A stretch of DNA of 64,000 nucleotides. It comes from Microbulbifer sp. SAOS-129_SWC. GTDB taxonomy: Bacteria; Pseudomonadota; Gammaproteobacteria; Pseudomonadales; Cellvibrionaceae. The position numbers were made by a program, and so were the translations under genes. This document shows positions 18,213 through 26,314 of this stretch, in pieces (the stretch's first letter is position 1; each line of letters opens with the position of its first letter). The stretch is from assembly GCF_039696035.1 (NCBI RefSeq), contig NZ_CP155567.1, positions 3,405,001 to 3,469,000 of the forward strand, written 5' to 3'. Under the pieces are notes generated by a model, which searched no databases, was not told the origin of the DNA, and was given only the letters and a program-made list of their open reading frames with translations.

Positions 18213-19571
18213 ATGCTCAACACCCTGATCAGTAGTCTCAAGCGCTGGCGCAAGCCGGCAAAACCCGCGGGACCGCGCATCGTCGCCCGCAGCGACCACA
18301 ATCTCTCCCGCCGCGACATCAGCCGCGCCGCGCTGACCGTCATGAAGCGCCTGCAGGACGCCGGTTTCCAGGCCTATATCGTCGGTGGCGGCGTGCGCGA
18401 CCTGCTGCTCGGCGGCCACCCGAAAGATTTTGACGTCGCCACCGACGCCACGCCGGAAGAGGCCAAATCGCTGTTCCGCGGTGCCCGCATCGTCGGCCGC
18501 CGCTTCCGCATCCTGCACGCGCGCATCGGCCGCGAGATCATCGAGGTCACCACCTTCCGCGGCCACCACAGCGAGGGCGAGGCGCACGAGGCGCAACAGT
18601 CCGAGCACGGTATGCTGCTGCGCGACAATGTCTACGGTGACCTGGAGAGCGACGCGGTGCGCCGCGACTTCACCGTCAACGCCCTCTACTACACCATCAA
18701 CGGTTTCGAGATTCACGACTACACCGGTGGCGTGCAGGATATTGAACAGCGCCTGATCCGCATGATCGGCGATCCCAGCACCCGCTACAAAGAAGACCCG
18801 GTGCGCATGCTGCGCGCGGTGCGCTTCGCCGCCAAACTGGATTTCCAGATCGAGGCAAAGACCGCCGCGCCACTGCGCGAGCTGGCGCCGCTGCTGCGCA
18901 ACATCGCCCCCGCGCGGCTGTTCGACGAAGTACTGAAACTGCTGATGAGCGGCCACGGCGAGCGCACTTTCGAACTGATGCGCGAACACGGCCTGTGGCG
19001 GCACCTGTTCCCCGACAACGCCGCCTTGCTCGACGACTCCTCCGCCCTGGCACTGACACGCCTGGCGCTGCGCAATACCGACGCGCGTATCCGCGCCGAC
19101 AAGCGCGTCACGCCGGCGTTCCTGTACGCCGCCCTGCTGTGGCCCGCAGTCAGGAATGAACAGCAGCACCTGGTCGATAAGGGCACCCCGCCGGTGCCGG
19201 CACTGGCCCAGGCCGCACAAAAGATCACCGCCGCGCAGCTGGTGCACACGGCCATTCCCAAGCGCTTCTCCCTGCCGATGCGCGAAATCTGGGACCTGCA
19301 ATTGCGCCTGCCGCAGCGCAACGGCAGCCGCGCGCAGCGCCTCAGCGAGCAATCGCGCTTCCGCGCCGGTTACGACTTCCTGCTGCTGCGCGAAGAGTCC
19401 GGCGAGATAGCCCCCGGGCTCGGCCAGTGGTGGACCGATTTCCAGCAGGCCGATGCCGAACAGCGCCAGCAGATGGTGCAGAAACTGCAGCGCCCGGGCG
19501 GCAGCAAGGGCGGACGCCGCCGCGGCCGCGGATCCCGCGGCGGGCGCCGGCGCAATCCGCAGAACGAATAA
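18213..19571 (+). CDS. pcnB: Poly(A) polymerase I
   Basis: A 452-residue class-II nucleotidyltransferase that adds 3' poly(A) tails to RNA. The head domain shows AYIVGGGVRDLLLGGHPKDFDVATDATPEE with the catalytic Asp72 and Asp74. RRDFTVNALYY, the VRMLRAVRFAAKL RNA-binding block and the long helical body follow. The tail is a Lys/Arg/Gly-rich extension (GGSKGGRRRGRGSRGGRRRN). The ATG at 18213 is chosen; an in-frame TTG at 18186 would add nine residues. A TAGAAT -10-like hexamer at 18120-18125 may belong to its own promoter. The stop codon is directly followed by the folK ATG. Confidence 0.96.
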   Translation: MLNTLISSLKRWRKPAKPAGPRIVARSDHNLSRRDISRAALTVMKRLQDAGFQAYIVGGGVRDLLLGGHPKDFDVATDATPEEAKSLFRGARIVGRRFRILHARIGREIIEVTTFRGHHSEGEAHEAQQSEHGMLLRDNVYGDLESDAVRRDFTVNALYYTINGFEIHDYTGGVQDIEQRLIRMIGDPSTRYKEDPVRMLRAVRFAAKLDFQIEAKTAAPLRELAPLLRNIAPARLFDEVLKLLMSGHGERTFELMREHGLWRHLFPDNAALLDDSSALALTRLALRNTDARIRADKRVTPAFLYAALLWPAVRNEQQHLVDKGTPPVPALAQAAQKITAAQLVHTAIPKRFSLPMREIWDLQLRLPQRNGSRAQRLSEQSRFRAGYDFLLLREESGEIAPGLGQWWTDFQQADAEQRQQMVQKLQRPGGSKGGRRRGRGSRGGRRRNPQNE

Positions 19572-20048
19572 ATGGCCCGCGCCTACATTGGCCTCGGCAG
19601 CAATCTGGCCGAGCCACAACGGCAACTCCGCAGTGCACTCGACGCCATCGCCGCGCTGGAAGAGACCCGGCTGCTGCGCTGCTCCAGCTTCTACCGCAGT
19701 GCACCGGTGGGCCCTGCGGGGCAGCCGGATTACATCAACGCGGTGGCCGAACTGGAAACCGCGCTGGCCCCCCTGCACTTGCTCGACCGGCTGCAGGCCG
19801 TTGAGGCCGCCCACGGCCGCGAGCGCCATGTGCGCTGGGGTGCCCGCACTCTCGATTTGGATATACTGTTGCTCGACGCGCAGCGCATCGACACGCCGCG
19901 CCTGCAGGTCCCCCACCCGCGCATGACCGAACGCAACTTCGTGCTGGTGCCGCTGGCAGAACTGGAGCCTGACTTGCAACTGCCGTCAGGGGAATCCATA
20001 CAGGCACTGTTGCGGCAATGCCCGGAAAACCGCCTGGAAAAAATCTGA
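19572..20048 (+). CDS. folK: 6-hydroxymethyl-7,8-dihydropterin pyrophosphokinase
   Basis: A 158-residue protein of the folate pathway that transfers pyrophosphate from ATP to hydroxymethyl-dihydropterin. Family blocks are AYIGLGSNLAEP at the N-terminus, SSFYRSAPVGPAGQPDYINAV, the ATP/pterin signature RWGARTLDLDILLLD and VPHPRMTERNFVLVPLAEL. It begins on the base after the pcnB stop codon, so the two are co-transcribed and probably coupled, the conserved pcnB-folK pair. Confidence 0.97.
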   Translation: MARAYIGLGSNLAEPQRQLRSALDAIAALEETRLLRCSSFYRSAPVGPAGQPDYINAVAELETALAPLHLLDRLQAVEAAHGRERHVRWGARTLDLDILLLDAQRIDTPRLQVPHPRMTERNFVLVPLAELEPDLQLPSGESIQALLRQCPENRLEKI

Positions 20049-20170
20049 AAGCGGACGATGCCGGGACCCGGCGATGGTATACCCGGATCGAGCCGGAACG
20101 GGCGCAGGCAAGATTCGCTTCAGCTGCTCAGCCAGCGCCACAGCGGATTTTGCCCACGCGCGTAGATCTT

Positions 20171-20194
20171 TAGGGGCGAACCTTGTGTTCGCCC
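20171..20194 (+). repeat. REP-like palindrome, third locus
   Basis: This copy has the same perfect stem GGGCGAAC/GTTCGCCC (20174-20181 and 20187-20194) around CTTGT as the copy at 4161, again preceded by TAG. No T-tract follows. It sits alone between folK and the kinase gene. Confidence 0.7.
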
Positions 20195-20276
20195 TGCTCG
20201 CAGCTGGCACCAGGGGGGCCGCGACAACCCGAGTGGTGGCGCCAGGCGCGGTGGAATGAATAAAGGAGTCTATTCA

Positions 20277-20963
20277 ATGGTCAACGAAACCGGCGAAAAC
20301 CACCCGGACGAACCCAACCTGAGCGGCAAGACGCTGCCGCGATTTATCGCCGTCGAAGGCAATATCGGTGTCGGCAAGACCACCCTGGCAAAAAAACTCG
20401 CCGCCACTTTCAATTACGACACATTGCTGGAGCTGCCCGAGGACAACCCGTTTCTCGAGCGCTTCTACCGCGACCCCAAAAGCGCCGCCCTGCCCACGCA
20501 GCTGCACTTCCTGCTGCAGCGCTCACAGCAGATCCAGGCCCTGCGCCAGGACGATCTGTTCAAGCCGGTGCGGGTCTCCGACTTCCTGATCGAAAAGGAC
20601 CAGCTGTTCGCCGAAGTCACCCTGGACTCCGATGAGCTGGCGCTGTACCAGCAGGTTTACCAACACGTCACGCTGCAGGCACCGAAACCTGACCTGGTGA
20701 TCTACCTGCAGGCGCCCCTGGAAGTACTGCAGGAGCGCATCCGCACCCGCGGTATTGCCGCCGAGCGCGCCATCGGTAACGAATACCTGGCGACGCTGAA
20801 CGACGCCTACACCAACTTTTTCCACTACTACGATGAGGCTCCTCTGCTGATCGTCAACAGCGAGGATATCGACATCGTCGACCGCCCACAGGACTACCGC
20901 CAGCTGGTGGAGTATATGCTCACCATCAACAGCGGCCGCCACTACTACAACCCGGGAAACTGA
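20277..20963 (+). CDS. Deoxynucleoside kinase family protein
   Basis: A 228-residue dNK-fold kinase. The P-loop is EGNIGVGKTT (27-36), DFLIEKDQLFAE matches the substrate-site region, and the lid-like ERIRTRGIAAERAIGNEYL follows. The family phosphorylates deoxynucleosides (deoxyadenosine or deoxyguanosine in bacteria); specificity cannot be read here. The start at 20277 is preferred over ATG at 20256 because AAAGGAG lies 8 bp before it. It lies between folK and panB and ends 4 bp before panB, so it is probably read with the pantothenate gene. Confidence 0.9.
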   Translation: MVNETGENHPDEPNLSGKTLPRFIAVEGNIGVGKTTLAKKLAATFNYDTLLELPEDNPFLERFYRDPKSAALPTQLHFLLQRSQQIQALRQDDLFKPVRVSDFLIEKDQLFAEVTLDSDELALYQQVYQHVTLQAPKPDLVIYLQAPLEVLQERIRTRGIAAERAIGNEYLATLNDAYTNFFHYYDEAPLLIVNSEDIDIVDRPQDYRQLVEYMLTINSGRHYYNPGN

Positions 20964-20967
20964 CGTT

Positions 20968-21780
20968 ATGTATGCACCCACTGCCCTGGAAAAAACGGTC
21001 ACCATCCAGACGCTGCGCAAGATGAAAGCCGCCGGCGAGAAATTTATTACCGTTGCCCTCTACGACGCGCCGATGGCGGCGATGGCCCAGAAGACCGGCG
21101 TCGAAGCGGTATTGATCGGCGACTCCCTGGGGATGACCGTGCTCGGCTACGAAAGCACCATCCCGGTGACCATGGAGCAGATGATCTACCACGTGGAAGC
21201 GGTAGCGCGCGGCAACAGGAAATCCCTGATTCTCGGCGACATGCCGTTTATGACCTACGCCACCCCGGAGCAGGCGCTCACCAACGCCACCCGCATCATG
21301 CAGGCCGGCGCGCATATGGTAAAAATTGAGGGTGGCGCCTGGCTCGCGGAAACGGTGAGGATGCTCACCGACCGCGGCATCCCGGTGTGCGCCCACCTGG
21401 GGCTCACACCGCAGTCGGTACACAAACTGGGCGGCTTTCGCGTACAGGGCCGCGACGAGGAAACCGCCGGGGAAATTCTCGACGATGCCGCCGCCCTGGA
21501 CGAGGCCGGCGCGGACCTGCTGGTACTCGAGTGTGTGCCCGCGGCGCTGGCCAAGCGCATCACCGAATCCGTGGCCATGCCCACCATCGGCATCGGCGCC
21601 GGCCCGCATACCGACGCGCAGGTATTGGTCATCAACGACATCCTCGGCCTCACCGAGCAGCCGCCCAAATTCTCGAAGAACTTCCTGATTGAAGCGGGCG
21701 ACATCCCCGGCGCGCTGAGCAAATACGCCGCGGACGTCAAGAATGGCGTTTTCCCCGACGACGCCCACACCTTCAACTGA
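20968..21780 (+). CDS. panB: 3-methyl-2-oxobutanoate hydroxymethyltransferase
   Basis: The 270-residue protein makes ketopantoate from alpha-ketoisovalerate and 5,10-methylene-THF, the first committed step to pantothenate and CoA. Diagnostic blocks are ITVALYDAPMAAMAQKTGVEAVLIGDSLGM, LGDMPFMTYATPEQAL, VKIEGGAWLAETV, VCAHLGLTPQSVHKLGGFRVQGR and VLECVPAALAKRI with GIGAGPHTDAQVLV. Magnesium-binding Asp and catalytic Glu positions are in place. The usual neighbour panC does not follow; a thioesterase does. Confidence 0.96.
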   Translation: MYAPTALEKTVTIQTLRKMKAAGEKFITVALYDAPMAAMAQKTGVEAVLIGDSLGMTVLGYESTIPVTMEQMIYHVEAVARGNRKSLILGDMPFMTYATPEQALTNATRIMQAGAHMVKIEGGAWLAETVRMLTDRGIPVCAHLGLTPQSVHKLGGFRVQGRDEETAGEILDDAAALDEAGADLLVLECVPAALAKRITESVAMPTIGIGAGPHTDAQVLVINDILGLTEQPPKFSKNFLIEAGDIPGALSKYAADVKNGVFPDDAHTFN

Positions 21781-21803
21781 TCTTCGCCGGCACAGGACGC
21801 AGT

Positions 21804-22592
21804 ATGCACTTCGATCAACTACTCGAACCCTGCCGCAACGGCGGCGATACGCAAATTCCTACCAGCTGGGGCCAGGGCCGCGCCACCTTCGGCGGCCTGG
21901 TGGCCGCGATGCTGTATGAAAAGATTGCAGCCGCTGCCGGTACCGACGCGAGTCTGCGCTCACTCACGTTTTCCTTCGTCGCACCGGTTGCCAGCGGGGC
22001 GGTGACGCTCAGCGCCGATGTGCTGCGCGCAGGCCGCTCGGTTACGCAGGTAGAGGGTCGGCTGATGCAGGATGGCAAACCGGCGCTGGCGGCGCTGGCC
22101 GCCTTCGGCAGCGCACGGCAATCGGGTATTCGCGTCGACTGCGACAGGGCACCCGTTTTCAAGGCGCCCGAGGATTGCCCGGCATTGCCATCGATCCCCG
22201 GCGTGGTACCCGAATTTACCCGACATTTCGACTACCGTATCGCCCGCGGCCAGCTACCGTTCAGTGGCAGCAGTGACCCGCAGCTGGGCGGCTGGGTGCG
22301 CTTCACAGACAGCGAGGACGCAGCGGTGTCCGTGCCCCAGCTGCTGGCCCTGATCGACGCTTGGCCGCCGGCATTGCTGCCGATGCTGGGTAAACCCGCA
22401 CCGGCCAGCTCGCTGACCTGGACGCTGGAGTTGACGGAACCACTGCCAACCCATGGTGGCGGCGACTGGTGGCAGTATCTGGCCGAGGTGGAGCAGGCCG
22501 CAGACGGCTATGGCGTCATCAGCGCGCGGCTGTGGGATGCCGATGGCAAGCTGGTGGCCTTCAGCCGCCAGACCGTGACCGTGTTCGACTGA
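21804..22592 (+). CDS. Acyl-CoA thioesterase family protein (double hotdog, TesB-like)
   Basis: This 262-residue protein resembles the 4HBT_3/TesB-like thioesterases. It has SWGQGRATFGGLVAAML near the N-terminus, LTFSFVAPVASGAVTLSADVLRAGRSVTQVEGRLMQDGKP (first hotdog, substrate groove), and a second hotdog from about residue 130 ending in the usual ARLWDADGKLVAFSRQTVTVFD. It presumably hydrolyses an acyl-CoA, with substrate unknown. It follows panB by 23 bp and converges with the DUF3291 gene, whose stop is 4 bp away. Confidence 0.85.
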   Translation: MHFDQLLEPCRNGGDTQIPTSWGQGRATFGGLVAAMLYEKIAAAAGTDASLRSLTFSFVAPVASGAVTLSADVLRAGRSVTQVEGRLMQDGKPALAALAAFGSARQSGIRVDCDRAPVFKAPEDCPALPSIPGVVPEFTRHFDYRIARGQLPFSGSSDPQLGGWVRFTDSEDAAVSVPQLLALIDAWPPALLPMLGKPAPASSLTWTLELTEPLPTHGGGDWWQYLAEVEQAADGYGVISARLWDADGKLVAFSRQTVTVFD

Positions 22593-22596
22593 AGGC

Positions 22597-23085
22597 TCAC
22601 GCCGATTGCGGACTCGGTGTCGGGCCAGGCACGGATTCCGGTGGTGGGCAGGGGCGCGCGAAGGTAAACGCCGCGGCAGTGGAACCGCCCTCCTGCAGTG
22701 CGGCCAGCGCCCGTCGGGCATCATCGATGGTCGGCAGTGTACCGGCGGGAATCCACCACAGGGCCAGGCTCGGTGCTGCCATCTTCTCGAACCAGCTTTT
22801 CTTGTTCTGCAGCAGTTTCAGGTGATCGCCGGCGTAGACATAGTCTTTCAGTGTCGACAGTGATTCCCACACCGACATATTGACGATAATGCGCGGATCG
22901 CCAAACGCGTCGATTGACGTCGCGTCGCCATCATCGGTCTGCAACCGCCAGACAAAGCCGGGGCTGCGATCGGCCAGTGCATTGATCGCATCCAGTTGCT
23001 CGACAAAGCCGCGCATGATGTCGCTGTCGAGGGAGCCCCTGGCGCGGGCGATATTGACCTGGGCCAAATGAAAGTGTGCGGACAT
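22597..23085 (-). CDS. DUF3291 domain protein
   Basis: A 162-residue protein with the compact fold of the DUF3291 family (HFHLAQVNIARARGSLDS, FVEQLDAINALADRSPGFVWRLQ, PRIIVNMSVWESLSTLKDYVY, WFEKMAAPSLALWWIPAGTLPT). It resembles antibiotic-biosynthesis-monooxygenase-type ferredoxin-like domains, but no activity is known. The start at 23085 has a strong GGGAG ribosome site and gives the family-like MSAHFHLAQ; an upstream ATG at 23133 would add 16 unlikely residues. It lies about 96 bp downstream of the zntB-like gene. Confidence 0.88.
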   Translation of the reverse strand: MSAHFHLAQVNIARARGSLDSDIMRGFVEQLDAINALADRSPGFVWRLQTDDGDATSIDAFGDPRIIVNMSVWESLSTLKDYVYAGDHLKLLQNKKSWFEKMAAPSLALWWIPAGTLPTIDDARRALAALQEGGSTAAAFTFARPCPPPESVPGPTPSPQSA

Positions 23086-23181
23086 CTCCCTGTCTCCTTG
23101 TTTGAAGTTTTGCGCGGCCGCCGGTGCCAACACTCAGCAGCGCGTTAAATAATGCCGGCCACACCTGTATCCGGCCAGCCG

Positions 23182-24150
23182 TCACAGCCATTTGTTCCAG
23201 CGGAAGATCACGACCTGCAGGACCACCGCCACCACCAGTAATGCACAGAAGATCAGGAAGGCTGCCGGGTAATCGGCGCCGGGGATTCCCCCTACATTGA
23301 TACCCAGCAGACCGGTCAGAAAACCGAGCGGCAGAAAAATTGCCGCGACCACCGAGAGCACATACATGCGGTTGTTGAGCTGTTCCGACGTGCGGCTCAA
23401 CAGCTCTTCCTGGGTGACGGCGGCGCGCTCGCGCACCGCGTCGATATCTTCGATATGGCGCAGCAGGCGATCGCTCACTTCGCGCAGCTGGATGCGGTTG
23501 TGCTCGTCGAACCAGGACATCTTTTCCACCAGCATGCGCGCCAGTGCCTCGCGCTGCGGCGACAGGTAGCGGCGCAGTGTGATGGTCTGCTTGCGCAGCA
23601 GCGCCAGCTCCGAACGCATCGCCGCGCTGTTGGAGTCCAGTACCCGCCCTTCCAGCTCGTCTGCGGTATCCTCGAAAGTATCCACGGTGTCGCTCATGCG
23701 CCACACCAGCAGGTCGGTGAGTCCCACCACGAGAGCCGCGGCACTGCCCGGCCCACGGACATCGCGCAGTTGTTCGGCGAGGTCGCTGACCGACAGCAGC
23801 CGGCGCCGGCGCGTGCTGATAACCCGGTGTTGCTCGACCCACAGGCGCACCGAGACCATGTCCTCCGGCTGCGATTCCGGGTTGAGATTGACCCCGCGCA
23901 GGGCGAGTAACAGGCCGTCGCCGATCGCCGTGGCCCGCGGCCGCGTTTCCTCGGTAAGCAGCGCTTCGGCCACCAGCGGCGACAGGCCACTGTCCTCGCG
24001 CAGCCACTGCTGGACCTGGGTATCCGTGTAATCGAAGTGCAGCCACAGCACCCCGTGCTGCGGCCGCCACTCCTGCACCTCGCGCCAGCTCAGTTCGCGA
24101 CCACCACCGCGGCCGTCGAGCAGGAACGCGTGTATCAGCCCGGCCTGCAT
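23182..24150 (-). CDS. zntB: CorA/ZntB-type divalent cation transporter
   Basis: A 322-residue protein with the large cytoplasmic alpha/beta funnel domain of CorA-family transporters and two C-terminal membrane helices (about 265-285 and 298-316). The pore signature between them reads GINVGGIPG, as in ZntB zinc transporters, instead of the GMN of CorA magnesium channels. The last residues, RWNKWL, are also typical. The start at 24150 is preceded by GGGAGG 5-6 bp away. It is 28 bp downstream of the epimerase-family gene. ZntB transports Zn2+ (import by proton coupling is the current view for E. coli). Confidence 0.88.
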   Translation of the reverse strand: MQAGLIHAFLLDGRGGGRELSWREVQEWRPQHGVLWLHFDYTDTQVQQWLREDSGLSPLVAEALLTEETRPRATAIGDGLLLALRGVNLNPESQPEDMVSVRLWVEQHRVISTRRRRLLSVSDLAEQLRDVRGPGSAAALVVGLTDLLVWRMSDTVDTFEDTADELEGRVLDSNSAAMRSELALLRKQTITLRRYLSPQREALARMLVEKMSWFDEHNRIQLREVSDRLLRHIEDIDAVRERAAVTQEELLSRTSEQLNNRMYVLSVVAAIFLPLGFLTGLLGINVGGIPGADYPAAFLIFCALLVVAVVLQVVIFRWNKWL

Positions 24151-24178
24151 AGTACCTCCCGTGTCACCGGCCATGCGC

Positions 24179-25051
24179 TCAGCGGCTCAACAGCAGGGCC
24201 GCGCGAGCGGATTCACCGGCCTCCAGCTGCCAGCTGTTGTCGAACGCATTACCGTGCTCGACGCAGACATATTCACGGAAGTGTGCCCCGACATCATCGA
24301 GTCCGGCAGCCAGCTCAGCGCCGGGATTCCAGGCAATGACGGTGTGGCAGTTATCGCTGCTGGCATTGATCGGGCAGCGCTCGGCGATGCGCTGGTGCGC
24401 GGGGGCGTGCAGGTAAATACGATCCACCTCGCCGGGAAAGTCCAGCGGCCCGCGCTGCGTGGCGCGGGCCAGGCCGCGGGTGTTGTCGAGATAGTCGGTG
24501 GCCTCGAGTCCGTGCACTTCGATCGCACCGATATCGGCCACCGGGAAGTAGGTGTGCCAGGCCCAGCTGTACTCCGTCACCTCGGCGCCGCCGTGCTTCA
24601 GGTGCATCTGCAGCTGCAGCTCGCGCCCGAGACGCATCGTCACCGCACATTCGAACGGTGCAGCGAACAGTTCATCGCCGGGATGGCGGTAAACAAAGCG
24701 CAATTCCACCTCGCCGCTCGCCAGCGCGCGTGCACTGTCCAGCAGCCACGGTCGGTTGCGCACCAGACCGTGCTTGGGTTTGCCCGGATCCTGCCGGTGG
24801 ATGCCGAACCAGGGCAGGCACAGTGGAATACCACCGCGCACCGCCCTGCCCGGTTCGAATTTGGCCTCGGGGCTGAGCCACAGCAACGGCTCGCGCCCAC
24901 GGGCCTGAAATTCCAGTAACTGCGCCCCCTGCTCGGCGATCACCGCCCGGCACAGGGGTGTTTCCACCACCAGCAGCGACAGGCCGGGCTTGCCGTAGAC
25001 GGCACCGCTGTCGGTGCTGGATATACAATCAACGCTGTCTGCCTGGTGCAT
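24179..25051 (-). CDS. D-hexose-6-phosphate mutarotase / aldose-1-epimerase family protein
   Basis: A 290-residue galactose-mutarotase-fold protein of the YeaD type. Blocks are QGAQLLEFQARGREPLLWLSP, RGGIPLCLPWFG, KPKHGLVRNRPW (first catalytic His), WAWHTYFPVADIGAIEVHGL (second His) and REYVCVEHGNAFD (catalytic Glu). The family interconverts anomers of hexose 6-phosphates such as glucose-6-phosphate. Its ATG abuts the stop of the GFA gene and its stop is 28 bp before zntB, so it is part of a leftward operon. Confidence 0.92.
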   Translation of the reverse strand: MHQADSVDCISSTDSGAVYGKPGLSLLVVETPLCRAVIAEQGAQLLEFQARGREPLLWLSPEAKFEPGRAVRGGIPLCLPWFGIHRQDPGKPKHGLVRNRPWLLDSARALASGEVELRFVYRHPGDELFAAPFECAVTMRLGRELQLQMHLKHGGAEVTEYSWAWHTYFPVADIGAIEVHGLEATDYLDNTRGLARATQRGPLDFPGEVDRIYLHAPAHQRIAERCPINASSDNCHTVIAWNPGAELAAGLDDVGAHFREYVCVEHGNAFDNSWQLEAGESARAALLLSR

Positions 25052-25468
25052 TCAGTGATCCTCCTGTTTGCTGAGATGGGCCAGAGCCCCGGCGTGTGCC
25101 TCCCAGTTCTGCCCGTCAAACGGCTCCACTTCCACCCCTTCGGGCGGCGTATCGAGACAGCGCAGGTTGACGCTGTAGCCATCGGGATTGGAGCGCGGGA
25201 TATAAAATGATTTTACCCCGCAGTGCCTGCAGAAATAGTGACGGGCAACGCCGGTATTGAAGGTATAACAACTGAGGTCGGCCTCGCCGCGCAGTAACTC
25301 GAAATCGTCGGCGGCAACGATCAGGTGCTCGAACCCGACCATCCGGCAGATGGAACAGTTGCAGGCGTGTGCAACCAGCGGCGCGCCCGGAGTGCGGGCG
25401 ATTACGGCGCGAAAGCGCACCGCGCCGCAATGACAGCCCCCCTCGACTGCCGCCTTTGTATCAACCAT
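25052..25468 (-). CDS. GFA (glutathione-dependent formaldehyde-activating-like) family protein
   Basis: A 138-residue zinc-binding protein with the CENP-V/GFA pattern: GGCHCGAVRF, then ACNCSICRM, then YFCRHCGVKSFYIPRSNPDGYSVNLRCLD. All the cysteines expected for two zinc sites are present. The start at 25468 has GGAGG upstream and gives MVDTKAAVEGGCHCG; the longer upstream frame is not family-like. It overlaps the preceding membrane-protein gene by 8 bp and abuts the mutarotase gene. Most members, including this one, have no proven activity on formaldehyde. Confidence 0.92.
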   Translation of the reverse strand: MVDTKAAVEGGCHCGAVRFRAVIARTPGAPLVAHACNCSICRMVGFEHLIVAADDFELLRGEADLSCYTFNTGVARHYFCRHCGVKSFYIPRSNPDGYSVNLRCLDTPPEGVEVEPFDGQNWEAHAGALAHLSKQEDH

Positions 25469-26099
25469 TTTGTCCTCCCCGCGCGAACAGCGGTCGGGCG
25501 CACAACAGTGACAGCGCACCTGCGGCCAGTAATAGGTGGAACCAGTTGGTGCGCGCCAGCCCCAGTACACGCATCGCGCCCGTGCCGATTGCGAGGCCAG
25601 CAAAGATCACCAGCGCGGCTCCCATTGCGAGCGGCAGCGCCAGGCGCGCCGGCAGGCGCCGGCGGCCAGACACTTCGAAAAGCGCCACCACCAGCCACAA
25701 CAGCAATCCCAGTGCGGAGCACTCGCGCACCGCTGCGGCAGGCATCAGCGTACCGCCCAGGGCCAGCGCGACCAGCAGTGCGACCGCGACCAGCATGGCG
25801 CCGCGGGAGGCCGTCGCGGCCTCGACCCGCGCCCACAACAGGGCAATCCCCGCAGACAGGAAGGTAGTAACGCTGGAAAGCTGGGACAGGGTGTGGTGCA
25901 GCGCGGTGGAATGCGGGTTGATGCCGTAGCGGTAGGCGCCGGCGAAAGCGGCCAGCGCCAGTGCCAGCTGGCCGGCAATCATCAACAGCGCCGGCGCGCG
26001 AGCCTGCCGGGGGTCGCGCGCGATAAGCCAGAACTGGCTGGCGACCAGCAGCGCTGCCAGTGCCAGCAGCACTTCCATAAGCCAGTAACTACTGCCCAA
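25461..26099 (-). CDS. Integral membrane protein, unknown function
   Basis: About 212 residues, almost entirely hydrophobic, with about seven membrane segments (MEVLLALAALLVASQFW, LLMIAGQLALALAAFAGAY, VTTFLSAGIALLWA, MLVAVALLVALALGG, LGLLLWLVVALFEV, ALPLAMGAALVIFAGLAIG, WFHLLLAAGALSLL). An invariant-looking GINPHSTALHHTLSQLSS lies between helices 2 and 3. I do not recognise the family. The start is uncertain: TTG at 26099 has GGAGAGAG just upstream and is used here, while ATG at 26180 or 26078 are alternatives. It is the first gene of a tight leftward group (8-bp overlap with the GFA gene) placed behind the pnp terminator. Confidence 0.72.
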   Translation of the reverse strand: MGSSYWLMEVLLALAALLVASQFWLIARDPRQARAPALLMIAGQLALALAAFAGAYRYGINPHSTALHHTLSQLSSVTTFLSAGIALLWARVEAATASRGAMLVAVALLVALALGGTLMPAAAVRECSALGLLLWLVVALFEVSGRRRLPARLALPLAMGAALVIFAGLAIGTGAMRVLGLARTNWFHLLLAAGALSLLCARPLFARGGQNG

Positions 26100-26242
26100 A
26101 TTCTCTCTCCCTGGTAAGCGGGGTATTCCCGGTCGCTGTTCGCCCGATTCTACCGAAAGCGGATCAGAGGTCACACCCATGCGGCGGGGCTAAGTGCAAA
26201 TCGACGGTCCGCTGTGGTTGTCCGGGTGCGGGCCGCGGACAT

Positions 26243-26270
26243 AAAAAAACCCGGCGGCTGCCGGGTTCTT
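26243..26270 (-). terminator. Rho-independent terminator of the pnp operon
   Basis: AACCCGGC (26248-26255) and GCCGGGTT (26260-26267) form a perfect 8-bp stem with a GGCT loop, and read leftward it ends in a run of seven T residues (A-tract 26243-26249). It lies 45 bp after the pnp stop codon. Confidence 0.92.
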
Positions 26271-26314
26271 TGTCGGGGGCACAGTACCTGTGCCCCGCTG
26301 CGTCGCAAAAGCGA

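Noticed and set aside
17973..19979. Leftward 668-codon frame opposite pcnB and folK
   Set aside because: It is the shadow of two clearly identified genes; low-complexity Gln/Ala/Arg composition, no domain.
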